This document shows positions 45,335-56,785 of a stretch of DNA of 64,000 nucleotides, piece by piece; position 1 is the first letter of the stretch; each line of letters starts with the position of its first letter. The DNA lies in contig NZ_NRQR01000012.1 of NCBI RefSeq assembly GCF_002849595.1, forward strand, positions 124,001 through 188,000. The letters are read 5' to 3'. The stretch comes from Luteimonas rhizosphaerae. Its GTDB lineage: Bacteria; Pseudomonadota; Gammaproteobacteria; Xanthomonadales; Xanthomonadaceae. Under the pieces are notes generated by a model. That model saw only the letters and a list, made by a program, of their open reading frames with translations. It made no database searches and was not told the origin of the DNA. The translations under genes and the position numbers were made by a program.

Positions 45335-45775
45335 ATGCTTGCCCTGATCCAGCGCGTCAGCCGTGCGGCCGTCAGCGTCGAAGGCGAAGAGATCGGCGCC
45401 ATCGGGCCGGGACTGCTGGCCCTGGTCGGCATCGAGCCGGGCGACGGTGACGCCCACATCGAACGGATGACGACGCGGCTGCTGGGTTACCGGGTGTTCG
45501 CGGACGAGGCGGGCCGGATGAACCGGTCGCTGACGGACATCGCCGGCGGTCTGCTGCTGGTCAGCCAGTTCACCTTGGCCGCCGACACCCGCTCGGGCCT
45601 GCGTCCCGGCTTCAGCACCGCGGCGCCGCCGGAGCTCGCCGCGCCGGTGTTCGGGCGTCTGCTCGCGCTGTGCCGGTCCCGGCACGCGGGGGCGGTGGAA
45701 ACGGGCCGCTTCGGCGCCGACATGGCGGTGAGCCTCGTCAACGACGGGCCGGTGACCTTCCTGCTGCGGGCCTGA
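45335..45775 (+). CDS. dtd: D-aminoacyl-tRNA deacylase
   Basis: A 146-residue enzyme that hydrolyses D-amino acids from mischarged tRNA. It has [15 protein letters not shown] at the start, [13 protein letters not shown] (SQFTL motif) near residue 75 and [12 protein letters not shown] near 132 in place of the usual Gly-cisPro NxGPVT motif, with Asp before Gly as in many proteobacteria. It lies just upstream of rpoD but the gap of 189 bp holds a separate rpoD promoter. Confidence 0.96.
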   Translation: MLALIQRVSRAAVSVEGEEIGAIGPGLLALVGIEPGDGDAHIERMTTRLLGYRVFADEAGRMNRSLTDIAGGLLLVSQFTLAADTRSGLRPGFSTAAPPELAAPVFGRLLALCRSRHAGAVETGRFGADMAVSLVNDGPVTFLLRA

Positions 45776-45925
45776 GGCCGCGACCCGAGGGGGTGCCCTA
45801 GGCGGTCCGGGACCTTTTTCCGCGGCCCGGGTGGAAATCCCCGGATCGGGTGCCCATATCGACCCCGACCCGGTCAACGACGGCCCGGCCACTCCCTGTC
45901 GCGAGCGAGATCCCGGCTCCCCAGG

Positions 45926-45934
45926 TGGTATAAT
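45926..45934 (+). promoter_or_regulatory. Extended -10 promoter of rpoD
   Basis: TGGTATAAT matches the extended -10 consensus (TGnTATAAT) and lies 31 bp before the rpoD start. No -35 match is seen, as is usual for extended -10 promoters. Confidence 0.7.
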
Positions 45935-45964
45935 TACGGGTTCACTTCACGCATGGTGCGCCAC

Positions 45965-47803
<1,839 letters not shown>

Positions 47804-47823
47804 TCGACGCCCGAGCCGCATCG

Positions 47824-47850
47824 AAAAGCCCGCCGGAAGGCGGGCTTTTT
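47824..47850 (+). terminator. Rho-independent terminator of rpoD
   Basis: AAAAGCCCGCC GGAA GGCGGGCTTTTT forms a strong stem with a GGAA tetraloop and a T-run, starting 20 bp after the rpoD stop. The A-run makes it potentially bidirectional. Confidence 0.93.
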
Positions 47851-47952
47851 CGTGGGCGGATATCCGGCAGTGCGTTCTATCCGCGGCTGGAGGCGTCGAT
47901 CACGCGTCTCGAAAGGCACGCACTCGTGCGCGATGTGACATTTCCGCAAGGG

Positions 47953-48101
47953 CATTCGCGCGCCAGCGCGCTCCTATGGGAATGGCTTCGTCGCGTCCGC
48001 GGACGGGCGATCGTGCCGCGAGGAATCGATCCCTTGTCGCAACCGGACGACCGGCGCGCCACGGCAGCGGGAAGTTTGTTGGAGCGCGCTCGCGCGCGAT
48101 G
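47953..48101. repeat. REP-like pair in divergent orientation
   Basis: The left unit (about 47953-47982) is, on the minus strand, CATAGGAGCGCGCTGGCGCG. The right unit (about 48077-48101) is GTTGGAGCGCGCTCGCGCGC on the plus strand. They point away from each other, unlike the convergent pair at 38864-38936. They fill the 364-bp gap between rpoD and rpiA, which has no gene. Confidence 0.65.
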
Positions 48102-48167
48102 AGGCGTGCCTCGGGACATGTTGGTCGATACATGGGCGGCAGGCGCAATCGCCTGCCGCCGGACGCA

Positions 48168-48818
48168 TCAATCCAGGACGGTCGGCGTCGCCGTGCCCAC
48201 GATGACGATGTCGGCCTTGCGCCGCGCGAACAGGCCCACGCTGACGACGCCCGGTATCTGGTTGAGCGCCGTTTCCAGCGCGACCGGATCGGTGATCGAC
48301 AGGCCATGGATGTCGAGGACCCAGTTGCCGTTGTCGGTCCGGACACCTTCGCGCCAGACCGGCTGGCCGCCGGTGGTCTCCAGGATCGTGCGCGCCACGA
48401 GGCTGCGCGCCATGGGGATCACTTCGACCGGCAGCGGGAACGTGCCCAGCACCGGCACCTGCTTCGCCGGATCGATGATGCAGACGAACCGCGCGCTGGC
48501 CTCGGCGATGATCTTCTCGCGCGTCAGCGCCGCGCCGCCGCCCTTGATCAGGTGCCTGCGCGGATCGCACTCGTCGGCACCGTCGACATACAGCGGCAGC
48601 GGGCCGGTCGCGTTGAGATCGAGGACGTCGATGCCGTGCGCGCGCAGGCGTTCGGTGCTCTGCTCGGAGCTCGAGACCGCGCCGTCGATGCGGTGCTTGA
48701 TGCGGGCGAGCGCGTCGATGAAGTAGGCGACGGTGGAGCCGGTGCCGACGCCGACGATCATGCCGTCCTCGACGTAATCGATCGCCTTCTCGCCGGCCAG
48801 CCGCTTCGCATCGCTCAT
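48168..48818 (-). CDS. rpiA: Ribose-5-phosphate isomerase A
   Basis: A 216-residue enzyme of the pentose phosphate pathway interconverting ribose-5-phosphate and ribulose-5-phosphate. It has [15 protein letters not shown] near residue 24, the catalytic [10 protein letters not shown] near 77 and [14 protein letters not shown] near 93. Its start overlaps the stop of the EVE-domain gene (TGATG), so it is the last gene of fau-EVE-rpiA. Confidence 0.97.
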   Translation of the reverse strand: MSDAKRLAGEKAIDYVEDGMIVGVGTGSTVAYFIDALARIKHRIDGAVSSSEQSTERLRAHGIDVLDLNATGPLPLYVDGADECDPRRHLIKGGGAALTREKIIAEASARFVCIIDPAKQVPVLGTFPLPVEVIPMARSLVARTILETTGGQPVWREGVRTDNGNWVLDIHGLSITDPVALETALNQIPGVVSVGLFARRKADIVIVGTATPTVLD

Positions 48819-49294
48819 CACTTCTTCTCCAGGGACAACAGCAGTTTCCATTGCGCCGATGTCACCGGCAGCACCGACAGGCGCGCACCCTTGCGGATCA
48901 GCGCGAATTCCTCGCCGAGTGCCGCCGCGTGTTCGCGGATTTCCGACAGCGGAATCGGCTGCGCCAGCGTGCGGACGTAGCCCACGTCGACGAGGAACCA
49001 GCGCGGCGCATCCTGGGAGGCCTTCTCGTCGAAATACTTCGAGCGCTTCTTGAACTGGCTCGGGTCCGGGTACGCCGTGCTCGCGACTTCGGCCAGGCCG
49101 TAGATGCCGGGCACGTCGGTATTCGAGTGGTAGAACAGCACGCCGTCGCCGACCTGCATGCCGTCGCGCATGAAATTGCGGGCCTGGTAGTTGCGCACGC
49201 CCGTCCACGGTTCCGTGCCGACACGCGCGAGATCGTCGATCGAGAAATCCTCGGGTTCGGACTTCATCAGCCAGTAGCGTTTGCGCGGGCTCAT
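48818..49294 (-). CDS. EVE domain-containing protein
   Basis: A 158-residue single-domain EVE protein (thymocyte-nuclear-protein-1-like). It shows [17 protein letters not shown] at the start, [16 protein letters not shown] near residue 32, GVLFYHSN near 51 and [21 protein letters not shown] domains belong to the PUA-like fold and bind modified bases in nucleic acid. It overlaps fau by four bases and rpiA by one, so it is in their operon. Confidence 0.93.
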   Translation of the reverse strand: MSPRKRYWLMKSEPEDFSIDDLARVGTEPWTGVRNYQARNFMRDGMQVGDGVLFYHSNTDVPGIYGLAEVASTAYPDPSQFKKRSKYFDEKASQDAPRWFLVDVGYVRTLAQPIPLSEIREHAAALGEEFALIRKGARLSVLPVTSAQWKLLLSLEKK

Positions 49295-49872
49295 CGGGGC
49301 GTGGTCATCAACAGAGTCTCGGATTCGGTGCAGACCGCGTCGAGCGGCACGTCCCAGCCGGCGGCGTCGAGCGCATCGAGCTGCTGGCTGGCGAACGCGG
49401 CGCCCACGAGCAGCGGCGGCGACGAAGTCTGCTGGCGGAATGCGAAGCTGCGATCGTACCAGCCGCCTCCCATGCCGAGCCGCTGGCCCCGCGCGTCGAA
49501 GCCGACCAGCGGCGTGACCACCAGCGCCATGTCGGCGGCGGGCAGCGCGGAGGCGGGTTCGACGTCGGGTTCGGGAATGCCGTAGCGGTTGGTGACGAGC
49601 GGATCGCCGGCGCGCCACGGCGCGAAGCGCAGCGTGTCGTCGTGCAAGACGGGCAGGCAATAGATCAGGCCGGGCGGCAAGTGCACCTGGAAGACGTGCA
49701 GCCCGATCTCGCCGTCGCTGGCCCAGTAGCCGGCGACATACCCCGTGGTCGGCAGCATGGGCAGGGCGAGCAGTTGCGAGGCGAGGCCATCGGCGGCCGC
49801 GATGCGCACGTTGGCGGGCGTCGCGCGACGCTGGTCACGCAAACGGCGGCGAAGTGCGGTGCGATCGGTCAT
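49291..49872 (-). CDS. fau: 5-formyltetrahydrofolate cyclo-ligase
   Basis: A 193-residue YgfA/MTHFS enzyme that converts 5-formyl-THF to methenyl-THF with ATP. The nucleotide site [12 protein letters not shown] lies near residue 138, and [12 protein letters not shown] near 99 is the folate-site segment. ATG at 49872 gives the usual RRxLRxxRR-type N-terminus. It lies downstream of the 6S RNA gene, the classic ssrS-fau arrangement. Confidence 0.95.
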   Translation of the reverse strand: MTDRTALRRRLRDQRRATPANVRIAAADGLASQLLALPMLPTTGYVAGYWASDGEIGLHVFQVHLPPGLIYCLPVLHDDTLRFAPWRAGDPLVTNRYGIPEPDVEPASALPAADMALVVTPLVGFDARGQRLGMGGGWYDRSFAFRQQTSSPPLLVGAAFASQQLDALDAAGWDVPLDAVCTESETLLMTTPR

Positions 49873-49981
49873 GCCGGATCCGTCGTCGGGAGATGCCGGC
49901 GACGCGGCAGTCGGTGATGCCATCGGGAGAGGCGATCCCGGAGGTGCGCAGACGCGATCCCTCCGGTGCCGCAAAAAAATT

Positions 49982-50167
49982 ACGTCCTCCGCCATTGCCG
50001 ATGCTTGCGAAACGACCTTGAACCCGGGGTTCAAGTGGGAATGCTCGGATTCCTTCGGGTTTTCCGCTCGAAGGCGGATCTACACTCCCGGTTTCCTTGC
50101 ATCCCCGGTGTCGTTGTTAAGGGACAAGGCGAATGTTTTGCAGGCCGTCGAACACGGCAGAGGACGC
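49982..50167 (-). ncRNA. ssrS: 6S RNA
   Basis: Read on the minus strand, an ~186-nt RNA lies between zapA and fau. It starts GTCCTCTGCCGTGTTCGACG, whose CCTCTGCC pairs with GGCGGAGG at the 3' end (closing stem). The 3' half contains CTTGAACCCCGGGTTCAAGG, the conserved inner hairpin of gammaproteobacterial 6S RNA, and the central part can form the large open bubble. A sigma-70 promoter precedes it and a T7 run (49980-49974) follows. 6S RNA binds and inhibits the RpoD holoenzyme. Ends are approximate. Confidence 0.88.
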
Positions 50168-50173
50168 AGACGA

Positions 50174-50201
50174 AGTATAGCCCGAGGTGCCGATGTGCCA
50201 A
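50174..50201 (-). promoter_or_regulatory. Promoter of the 6S RNA gene
   Basis: On the minus strand TTGGCA (50201-50196), a 16-base spacer and TATACT (50179-50174) form a good sigma-70 promoter, placing the start near 50167. Confidence 0.75.
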
Positions 50202-50277
50202 TGCCGTTCGTCGGTCGACGATGCGGAAAATTCAGCGTTGTCCGCGGCGCGCGAACGCGAGGGGCGACGCCTGCGTC

Positions 50278-50580
50278 TCAGCGCGGCGTGTCGATCAGAC
50301 CGTCGAGCCGGCGGTGCAGCGTCGAGAGGGTCTCGGCGATCTCGCGGTCGCCCGCTGCGCGCTCATTGCGCAGCAACTGCAACTCGTGGGCGAGGTTCAA
50401 CGCCGCCAGCACCGCGACGCGATCGACCGCCGCCATGCGGTTGGCGCCGCGGATCTCGCGCATCTGCCGGTCCAGCACCTGCGCCGCGGCCATCAGGCTC
50501 TCGCGTTCGTCGGCGGACACGCCGACGGTGTATTCGCGATCCAGCACATGCACGCTGACGGCCTCGTTGCTGCTGCTCAC
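50278..50580 (-). CDS. zapA: Cell division protein ZapA
   Basis: A 100-residue protein with the ZapA globular head (VSVHVLDREYTVGVSADERESL) and a C-terminal coiled coil (ALNLAHELQLLRNERAAGDREI). It crosslinks FtsZ filaments at the division ring. Its start overlaps the stop of the small coiled-coil gene upstream by four bases, and the 6S RNA promoter lies about 80 bp downstream. Confidence 0.95.
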   Translation of the reverse strand: MSSSNEAVSVHVLDREYTVGVSADERESLMAAAQVLDRQMREIRGANRMAAVDRVAVLAALNLAHELQLLRNERAAGDREIAETLSTLHRRLDGLIDTPR

Positions 50581-50798
50581 GTGTGCTGCTCCAGCGACTT
50601 CAGCCGCGCGATCATCGCTTCGACGCGCGAGCGCGCCTGTTCGTTCTTCGACAGCAGCTGCGCGCGTTCGCCGACGATGTGTTCCTGCTGCTGGCGCAGG
50701 CTGCGGTTCTCGTCGCTGAGCTGCTGCACGCGCTCGATCAGCGCGTCGATGCGAGCCGTGAGCCTGCGGAGCTGTGCGATGACTTCCGGCTGATCCAT
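50577..50798 (-). CDS. Small coiled-coil protein (TIGR02449-like)
   Basis: A 73-residue protein that is almost entirely a coiled coil (IAQLRRLTARIDALIERVQQ, then LRQQQEHIVGERAQLLSKNE). It matches in size, sequence style and position the TIGR02449 family encoded next to zapA in gammaproteobacteria. A division role is suggested only by its overlap with zapA (ATGA). Confidence 0.88.
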   Translation of the reverse strand: MDQPEVIAQLRRLTARIDALIERVQQLSDENRSLRQQQEHIVGERAQLLSKNEQARSRVEAMIARLKSLEQHT

Positions 50799-50830
50799 GT
50801 CCCGCACGATAGGCAGCGGGCCGGTGGCGG

Positions 50831-53080
50831 TCAAGGCGCGGCGACCGGACGGGCGCCGGGCGTGGCGCCGCTCGGCCGCCAGTTGCGGATGAAGGCCAGG
50901 CACTGCAGCGCGTCGAGCGGGGTCGAGACCCAGAAGCCCTGGATCTCGTCGCACCCGCGCCCGGCCAGAAAGCGCATCTGCGCTTCGGTCTCGACGCCTT
51001 CGGCCACGACCGCCAGCCCCAGCGAATGCGCCATCGCGATCACCGCGCCGGCGATGGCGGCGTCTTCCGGGTCTTCGGGCAGGCCGTCGATGAACGCCTT
51101 GTCGACCTTGATCGTGGTGAACGGCAGGCGCTTGAGGTAGGCCAGCGACGAGTATCCGGTGCCGAAGTCGTCGATCGCCAGCGACACGCCCAGCGCGCGG
51201 AACGCCTGCAGCTTCTCGGAGGCCTGTGCGGCGTTGGCCATCAGCACGCTCTCGGTAAGTTCCAGTTCCAGCAGGCCGGGCGGGATGCCGACGTCCTGCA
51301 GCACGCGCGCCACCACGTCCGGGAAGTCGCCGCGCAGCAGCTGCAGCACCGACACGTTGACCGAGACCGTGAGATCGTCGAGACCGTGCTGGCGCCAGCG
51401 GTGCAGCACCAGGCAGGCCTCGCGCAGCACCCATTCGCCGATCTCGAGGATCAGCCCGCTTTCCTCGGCAATGGGGATGAAGACGCTCGGCATGATCTCG
51501 CCGTGTTCCGGGCTCGACCAGCGCAGCAGCGCTTCGACGCCGGTGATGCGCTGCGGATGCAGCGACATCCGCGGCTGGAACACCAGCCGCAGCTCGCCGC
51601 GATCGAGCGCCCGGCGCAGCGCGCCGGCGACGGTCGCGCGCTGGCGGATCGCGTGGTCCATGCCGTCGTCGTAGCGCATGAAGGTGCGCCGGCCCGCGGC
51701 CTTGGCCTGGTACATCGCGGTGTCGGCCTGCTTCAGCAGCTCGGTCGGCACGCGCGCGTGTTCGGGATACAGGCTGATGCCGATCGACGGGGAGATCGCG
51801 ATCTCGCGGCGGTCGTCGAGCAGCAGCGGCGCTTCGAACGCGGTGATCACCTCGCGGGCGAGGTGGTCGGCCGCCGCCGGCGAGGCGAGGTCTTCGACGA
51901 CGACCGCGAACTCGTCGCCACCGAGTCGCGCGACCGTGTGGTGCATGCCGACCGCCTGCTGCAGGCGCGTCGCCGCGGCGCGCAGGATCCGGTCGCCGGT
52001 CGCGTGGCCGAGCGAATCGTTGATGTGCTTGAACTGGTCGAGGTCCAGCAGCAGCACCGCGAGCCGGGCGTCCTCGCGATGCGCGCGCAGGATGGCGCGG
52101 GCGAGCCGCTCCGACAGCAGCGCGCGGTTGGGCAGGCTGGTCAGCGTGTCGAAGTTCGCCAGGTAGCGCAGCTCCTGCTCGGCGCGCTTCTGCCGGGTGA
52201 TGTCGTGCAGCACGCAGACATGCAGCAGCGCGTCGCGATCGCCGTCCTGCACCGAGCGCACCTCGATCGCGGCGAGGAATTCCTCGCCGTCCTTGCGGCG
52301 CTGCCAGAGCTCGCCGGTCCAGTGGCCGTTGCGGCGGATCTGGTCGCGGATCGCTTCGTGGAACGCGGCGTCGTGCTGGTCGCTGTCGAGCAGCCTGGCA
52401 TTGCGGCCGAGGATTTCCGCGTCGCTGTAACCGCTGATGCGCGAGAACGCGGGATTGACCGAGACCACGTCGAACCTGTCGTCGAGCACCGCGACGGCGC
52501 CGTGCATGCTCCGCATGACTTCGGCGCCGATCCGCTGTTCGCGCACGTCGTCGCGGCTCGCCTCGAGATCGGATGCCGTGCCGCCGATGCGGGCGATGCG
52601 GCCGCGCGCGTCGCGGGCCAGCACGCGGCCGCGGAAACGCCGCCAGGCCCAGACGCCGGCCCCGGTGACACGGGCGTCGAATTCCAGCTGCTCCGACTCG
52701 CCGGCGAGATAACGCGCCAGGGCGTCGCAGGCCGGTGTGCGGTCGTCGGGATGCAGCCACGAGGTCGCCGCGACCGGGGCGCCGTCGACGGCGCGATCGA
52801 ACGGCGCTGCCGCGTCCGGGTGCAGGCCGCGCACGACGCCGGTGCGGACGTCGTAGTCCCAGTCGCGTGCGCCGTTGGCCCACAGGGCGAGCGCCAGGCG
52901 GGCCTCGCCGTCCTGCAACGCGGCGCTGGAACGACGCGCGCTGGCGCGTCCCCGCAGCAGCAGGACGAGCAGCAGTGCCGGCAGCGCGATCAGGACGACG
53001 GCGACCGGCACGAGCAGCAGGACGGGGAGGTTCACGCGGGCGGCACTCCGTGCCTTCGTTCGCAGCGCGAGTGTAGGCAT
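50831..53080 (-). CDS. Membrane-anchored PAS-GGDEF-EAL protein
   Basis: A 749-residue c-di-GMP enzyme with one N-terminal transmembrane helix (residues about 17-43). Two PAS domains follow: about 55-170 (LALALWANGARDWDYDV) and 185-300 (RFDVVSVNPAFSRISGYSDA). The GGDEF domain is near 310-465 with an intact ARLGGDEFAVVV and DSLGHATGDRIL. The EAL domain is near 480-735 with GVEALLRW, NVSVLQL, ELTESVLM, DDFGTGYSS, KVDKAFI and EGVETE, so both sites look intact. The final loop reads QGFWVSTPL rather than the usual QGYLFSRPL. It stands alone after the small coiled-coil gene. Confidence 0.93.
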   Translation of the reverse strand: MPTLALRTKARSAARVNLPVLLLVPVAVVLIALPALLLVLLLRGRASARRSSAALQDGEARLALALWANGARDWDYDVRTGVVRGLHPDAAAPFDRAVDGAPVAATSWLHPDDRTPACDALARYLAGESEQLEFDARVTGAGVWAWRRFRGRVLARDARGRIARIGGTASDLEASRDDVREQRIGAEVMRSMHGAVAVLDDRFDVVSVNPAFSRISGYSDAEILGRNARLLDSDQHDAAFHEAIRDQIRRNGHWTGELWQRRKDGEEFLAAIEVRSVQDGDRDALLHVCVLHDITRQKRAEQELRYLANFDTLTSLPNRALLSERLARAILRAHREDARLAVLLLDLDQFKHINDSLGHATGDRILRAAATRLQQAVGMHHTVARLGGDEFAVVVEDLASPAAADHLAREVITAFEAPLLLDDRREIAISPSIGISLYPEHARVPTELLKQADTAMYQAKAAGRRTFMRYDDGMDHAIRQRATVAGALRRALDRGELRLVFQPRMSLHPQRITGVEALLRWSSPEHGEIMPSVFIPIAEESGLILEIGEWVLREACLVLHRWRQHGLDDLTVSVNVSVLQLLRGDFPDVVARVLQDVGIPPGLLELELTESVLMANAAQASEKLQAFRALGVSLAIDDFGTGYSSLAYLKRLPFTTIKVDKAFIDGLPEDPEDAAIAGAVIAMAHSLGLAVVAEGVETEAQMRFLAGRGCDEIQGFWVSTPLDALQCLAFIRNWRPSGATPGARPVAAP

Positions 53081-53181
53081 GCCGCGACGGCGCCAACAAG
53101 CGGCCGGCGTCGTCCGCGCGGCGCGGGTCGCGCAGGACCCGGTTGATACACTGCGCAGCCCATTCCGATCCGTGAGCCGCC

Positions 53182-53736
53182 GTGTCCGACACCCTGCCGA
53201 ACCACTCCGAAGTCGAGGCCCAGTGCCGCCACCTGCAGCTGGGCGTGGGCGCCAGCGAGCTCCACGGCGGGCTGTGCGGCTGGTTGGCCGGCGGCGGGGA
53301 CGATGTCGCCGGCTGGCTGGCCCCGGTGCTGGCCGATGACGCGCTGCCGGCGCCGGCGCCGGACAGCGCGCTCGACCGGCTGCGCGCGGTCAGCGCCACC
53401 CAGCTCGAGGATCGCAGTTTCGGCTTCGCGCTGCTGCTGCCGGACGAGTCCGAGTCGCTGCAGGTGCGCAGCGGCGCGCTGTTCGACTGGTGCCGCGGCT
53501 TTCTCGGTGCGTTCGGCCTGGCCGCCGGCGCCGCGCCGCGGCTGTCGGACGAAGGCGAGGAAGCGCTCAACGACATCGCCAAGCTGGCCGCGGCGATGCC
53601 CGAAGCCGCCGACGACGAGATCGAGGCCGGCGAGGAGGACGCGTTGACCGAGATCGAGGAGTTCGTGCGCGTCGCCGCCTTGCTGCTGCACGGCGACGTC
53701 GCCCTGGGAGCCCGCCACCGCGCCCGGCTGAACTGA
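53182..53736 (+). CDS. UPF0149 family protein (YgfB-like)
   Basis: A 184-residue UPF0149 protein with GASELHGGLCGWLAGG near residue 24, LFDWCRGFLGAFGLA near 97 and EIEEFVRVAALLLH near 158. The start is GTG at 53182. It lies two bases upstream of pepP, the conserved ygfB-pepP order of gammaproteobacteria. In Pseudomonas YgfB affects peptidoglycan recycling and resistance gene expression; the role here is unknown. Confidence 0.9.
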   Translation: MSDTLPNHSEVEAQCRHLQLGVGASELHGGLCGWLAGGGDDVAGWLAPVLADDALPAPAPDSALDRLRAVSATQLEDRSFGFALLLPDESESLQVRSGALFDWCRGFLGAFGLAAGAAPRLSDEGEEALNDIAKLAAAMPEAADDEIEAGEEDALTEIEEFVRVAALLLHGDVALGARHRARLN

Positions 53737-53737
53737 C

Positions 53738-55069
53738 ATGGCCAGCGCGACCGGCATCACCGCCACCAGTTACCAGAAGCGCCGCCGCCAGCTGATGCGC
53801 ATGGCCGGCAACGACGCGATCCTCGTGCTGCCCGCAGCGCCCGAGCGGGTGCGCAGCCGCGACACGCACTACCCGTACCGCCAGGATTCCGATCTCTGGT
53901 ACCTGACCGGGTTCGCCGAGCCCGACGCGGTGCTGGTGCTGGTGCCGGGCCGCAAGCATGGCGAAACGCTGCTGTTCTGCCGCGAGCGCGATCCCGAGCG
54001 CGAAGGCTGGGACGGGCCCCGCGCCGGGCCCGAGGGCGCGGTCGAGACCTTCGGCATGGACGACGCGTATCCGATCGACGATCTCGACGAGATCCTGCCG
54101 GGCCTGCTCGAGGGCCGGACCCGGGTTTACTACCACTTCGGTCGCGACACCGAATTCGACCTGCAGCTGATCGGCTGGCTCAACCGCGTGCGTGCGCAGG
54201 TCCGGCTGGGCGCGTCGCCGCCGCACGAGTTCCTCGAACTCGGCCATCTGCTCGACGAACAGCGCCTGATCAAGGACGCCGGCGAGCTCAAGCTGATGCG
54301 CCGCGCGGCGGCGATCAGCGTCGAGGCGCACGCGGCGGCGATGCGCGCCGCGCGTCCCGGCGTGCGCGAATACGAGCTGCAGGCCGCGCTGGAACACGTG
54401 TTCCGCCGCCACGATGCCTGCGCGGCCTACGAGAGCATCGTCGGTGCCGGGGCGAACGCCTGCGTGCTGCATTACCGGGCCAACAGCGCCCAGGCGCGCG
54501 ATGGCGACCTGGTGCTGATCGACGCTGGCGCCGAATACCGCGGCTATGCCGCCGACATCACCCGCACGTTTCCGGTCAACGGCCGCTTCACGCCCGCGCA
54601 GCGCGCGCTGCACGAGGTCGTCGAATCCGCGCAGCAGGCGGCGCTGGCGCAGGCACGGCCCGGCGTCGCCTACGAGGCCGGGCACGACGCGGCCGTCGAA
54701 GCGCTGACCGAAGGGCTGTTGCGGCTGGGCCTGTTGAAGGGCCGGCTCGAGACGCGCATCGCCGACGGCAGCTACAAGCGCTTCTACCGGCACAAGACCG
54801 GCCACTGGATCGGCCTCGACGTGCACGACGTCGGCGACTACCGCATCGACGGCGAGTCGCGGCTGCTCGAGCCGGGCATGGTGTTCACGATCGAGCCCGG
54901 GCTCTACGTGTCCGCCGACGACGCCAGTGTCGATGCGAAGTGGCGCGGCATCGGCATCCGCACCGAGGACGACGTGCTGGTGACGAAGACCGGCCACGAC
55001 GTACTGACCACGGGACTGGCGCGCACCGCGGACGAGATCGAGGCCTTCATGGCGGACGCGCGCAGGTAA
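53738..55069 (+). CDS. pepP: Xaa-Pro aminopeptidase
   Basis: A 443-residue M24B metallopeptidase removing N-terminal residues next to proline. The dimetal ligands are visible: two Asp in LIDAGAEYRGYAADITRTF near residues 261-272, His in KTGHWIGLDVHDVGDY near 354, Glu in FTIEPGLY near 385 and Glu in IRTEDDVLV near 408. It is complete. In relatives pepP is followed by ubiH; here the next gene is pepQ, convergent. Confidence 0.96.
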   Translation: MASATGITATSYQKRRRQLMRMAGNDAILVLPAAPERVRSRDTHYPYRQDSDLWYLTGFAEPDAVLVLVPGRKHGETLLFCRERDPEREGWDGPRAGPEGAVETFGMDDAYPIDDLDEILPGLLEGRTRVYYHFGRDTEFDLQLIGWLNRVRAQVRLGASPPHEFLELGHLLDEQRLIKDAGELKLMRRAAAISVEAHAAAMRAARPGVREYELQAALEHVFRRHDACAAYESIVGAGANACVLHYRANSAQARDGDLVLIDAGAEYRGYAADITRTFPVNGRFTPAQRALHEVVESAQQAALAQARPGVAYEAGHDAAVEALTEGLLRLGLLKGRLETRIADGSYKRFYRHKTGHWIGLDVHDVGDYRIDGESRLLEPGMVFTIEPGLYVSADDASVDAKWRGIGIRTEDDVLVTKTGHDVLTTGLARTADEIEAFMADARR

Positions 55070-55381
55070 GGCGCTGCCGCGCGAGGTGATCCCACGTGGC
55101 GGTCACCGCGTCGTGGGCAGATCCGTCGAAGCGCGCCGGTCGAGCCACGCCGTGTCGTCTGCCCCGGATGCGATCGACAGTGCGTCGATCGGGTCGCCGC
55201 TCGCCTGTCGCGAACGATGCGTCCAGCGCGACCGGCGTCGCGCTGGTTGCCGGACGCCCGGATCGCTCGGGATCGCCGGATGCGGGCGCCGCGCCTCCGT
55301 CACCGCGTCACCGGCAGCCGGACCAGTGCCGGCCGCGCGATGCGGTCCGCGCACGCCGCCCTTGCGGCGTGCGCGTGGCGC
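55070..55381. other. Gap between convergent pepP and pepQ with terminator-like hairpin
   Basis: 312 bp with no gene. It ends in a perfect 12-bp stem with loop CCTT (55348-55359 / 55364-55375) six bases after the pepQ stop. There is no T-run, so it is only terminator-like. Confidence 0.5.
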
Positions 55382-56722
55382 TTACTCCGCGTCGAGCGCC
55401 GCGAACGCGTCGCGGGTCAGGTTCTCGGGCGCGTCGCCGGTGCAGACCACGTCGTCTTCAATGCGCACGCCGCCGTAGGGGCGGAACGCGGCGATGCGCG
55501 CGAGATCGAGGCTGTCGCCGTGGCCGGCGGCCTGGAGATCCTCGAGCAGCATGTCGATGACGTAGACGCCCGGTTCGATCGTCACGACCATGCCCGGCTC
55601 CAGCACGCGGGTCAGGCGCAGGAACGGATGGCCGTCGGGCTTGGCGATCGTGCCGCCGCTGTCGGATGCGGCGAAGCCGCCGACATCGTGCACCTGCAGG
55701 CCGATGCCGTGGCCGAGACCATGCGGGAAGAAGGCCGCGCTGACGCCGGTGGCCACCGCGGCTTCGGGCGACACCTTGATCAGGCCGAAGTCGCGCAGCA
55801 CGCCCGCGAGCGCGAGATGCGCGTCGAGATGCAGCTGGCGGTAGTCGGTGCCGGCGCGGACCTGCGCGACCATCGCCTGCTGCGCGCCGTCGACCGCGTC
55901 GATCAGCGCCTGGAATTCGCTGTCGGTGTCGCTCGCATAGGTGCGGGTGATGTCGGACGCATAGCCGTGGTGGCTGGCGCCGGCGTCGATCAGGAAGCTG
56001 CGCACCGGCTCGGGCGGCAGCCGGCCGAGTTCGGTGTAGTGCAGCACCGCGGCGTGTTCGTTGAGCGCGACGATGTTGCCGTAGGGCAGTTCGCTGGCGT
56101 CCTGTCCAGCGGCCTGGCAGTACGCGAGGTGGATGCCGAATTCGCTGGCCCCGGCGCGGAACGCACGCTCGGCGGCGCGGTGCGCGCGCACGCCGCGTTG
56201 CGAGGCCAGGCGCAGCATCGCGATCTCGTAGGGCGTCTTGAAGGCGCGGTGGTAGTCGAGATAGTCGATGACCGCCTGCGGATTGTCGGGCTTGTAGGCG
56301 CCGTAATGACCGATGGCGCTCTGCGGTTCGCCGAGGATCGCGCAGCGCGCGGCATTCTTGGGCAGATGCTGCTGCGCTTCTTCAGGCTTGCGGATCACGA
56401 CGATCTCGAACTGGTCGACCCAGTAGCCCTGCGGCGCCTCGGGCACCACGTGCCAGTAGTCGCGCGGCTGCAGGTAGACCAGCTTCGGCTTGCGGCCCGG
56501 GCTCACCACCAGCCAGCTGCCCGGCGTGCGGGTCAGCGGCAGCCAGGCCTTGAACTGGGGATTCACCGCGTATGGATAGTCGCGATCGTCGAACGCGTGG
56601 TAGTGCAGCGTGCCGCTGGGCACGACCAGATGGTCGAGGCCGGCGCGCGACAGCGCGGTTTCGGTGCGTTCGAGCAGCGTCGCGACATGCGCGGCGTAGA
56701 GACTGGCGGGAGACGGTGACAT
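55382..56722 (-). CDS. pepQ: Xaa-Pro dipeptidase
   Basis: A 446-residue M24B prolidase that cleaves Xaa-Pro dipeptides. Metal ligands lie in FLIDAGASHHGYASDITRTY near residue 245, GLGHGIGLQVHDVGGF near 335, VTIEPGVY near 382 and GVRIEDDVV near 421. The N-terminal creatinase-like domain (TLHYHAFDDRDYPYAVNPQF) fits PepQ of gammaproteobacteria. It is convergent with its relative pepP. Confidence 0.95.
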   Translation of the reverse strand: MSPSPASLYAAHVATLLERTETALSRAGLDHLVVPSGTLHYHAFDDRDYPYAVNPQFKAWLPLTRTPGSWLVVSPGRKPKLVYLQPRDYWHVVPEAPQGYWVDQFEIVVIRKPEEAQQHLPKNAARCAILGEPQSAIGHYGAYKPDNPQAVIDYLDYHRAFKTPYEIAMLRLASQRGVRAHRAAERAFRAGASEFGIHLAYCQAAGQDASELPYGNIVALNEHAAVLHYTELGRLPPEPVRSFLIDAGASHHGYASDITRTYASDTDSEFQALIDAVDGAQQAMVAQVRAGTDYRQLHLDAHLALAGVLRDFGLIKVSPEAAVATGVSAAFFPHGLGHGIGLQVHDVGGFAASDSGGTIAKPDGHPFLRLTRVLEPGMVVTIEPGVYVIDMLLEDLQAAGHGDSLDLARIAAFRPYGGVRIEDDVVCTGDAPENLTRDAFAALDAE

Positions 56723-56785
56723 CGCGATCCTGCGGAGACGGGAATCGCGACATTCTGCCGCAAGCGCGGCGCGACTGCCGGCGGG

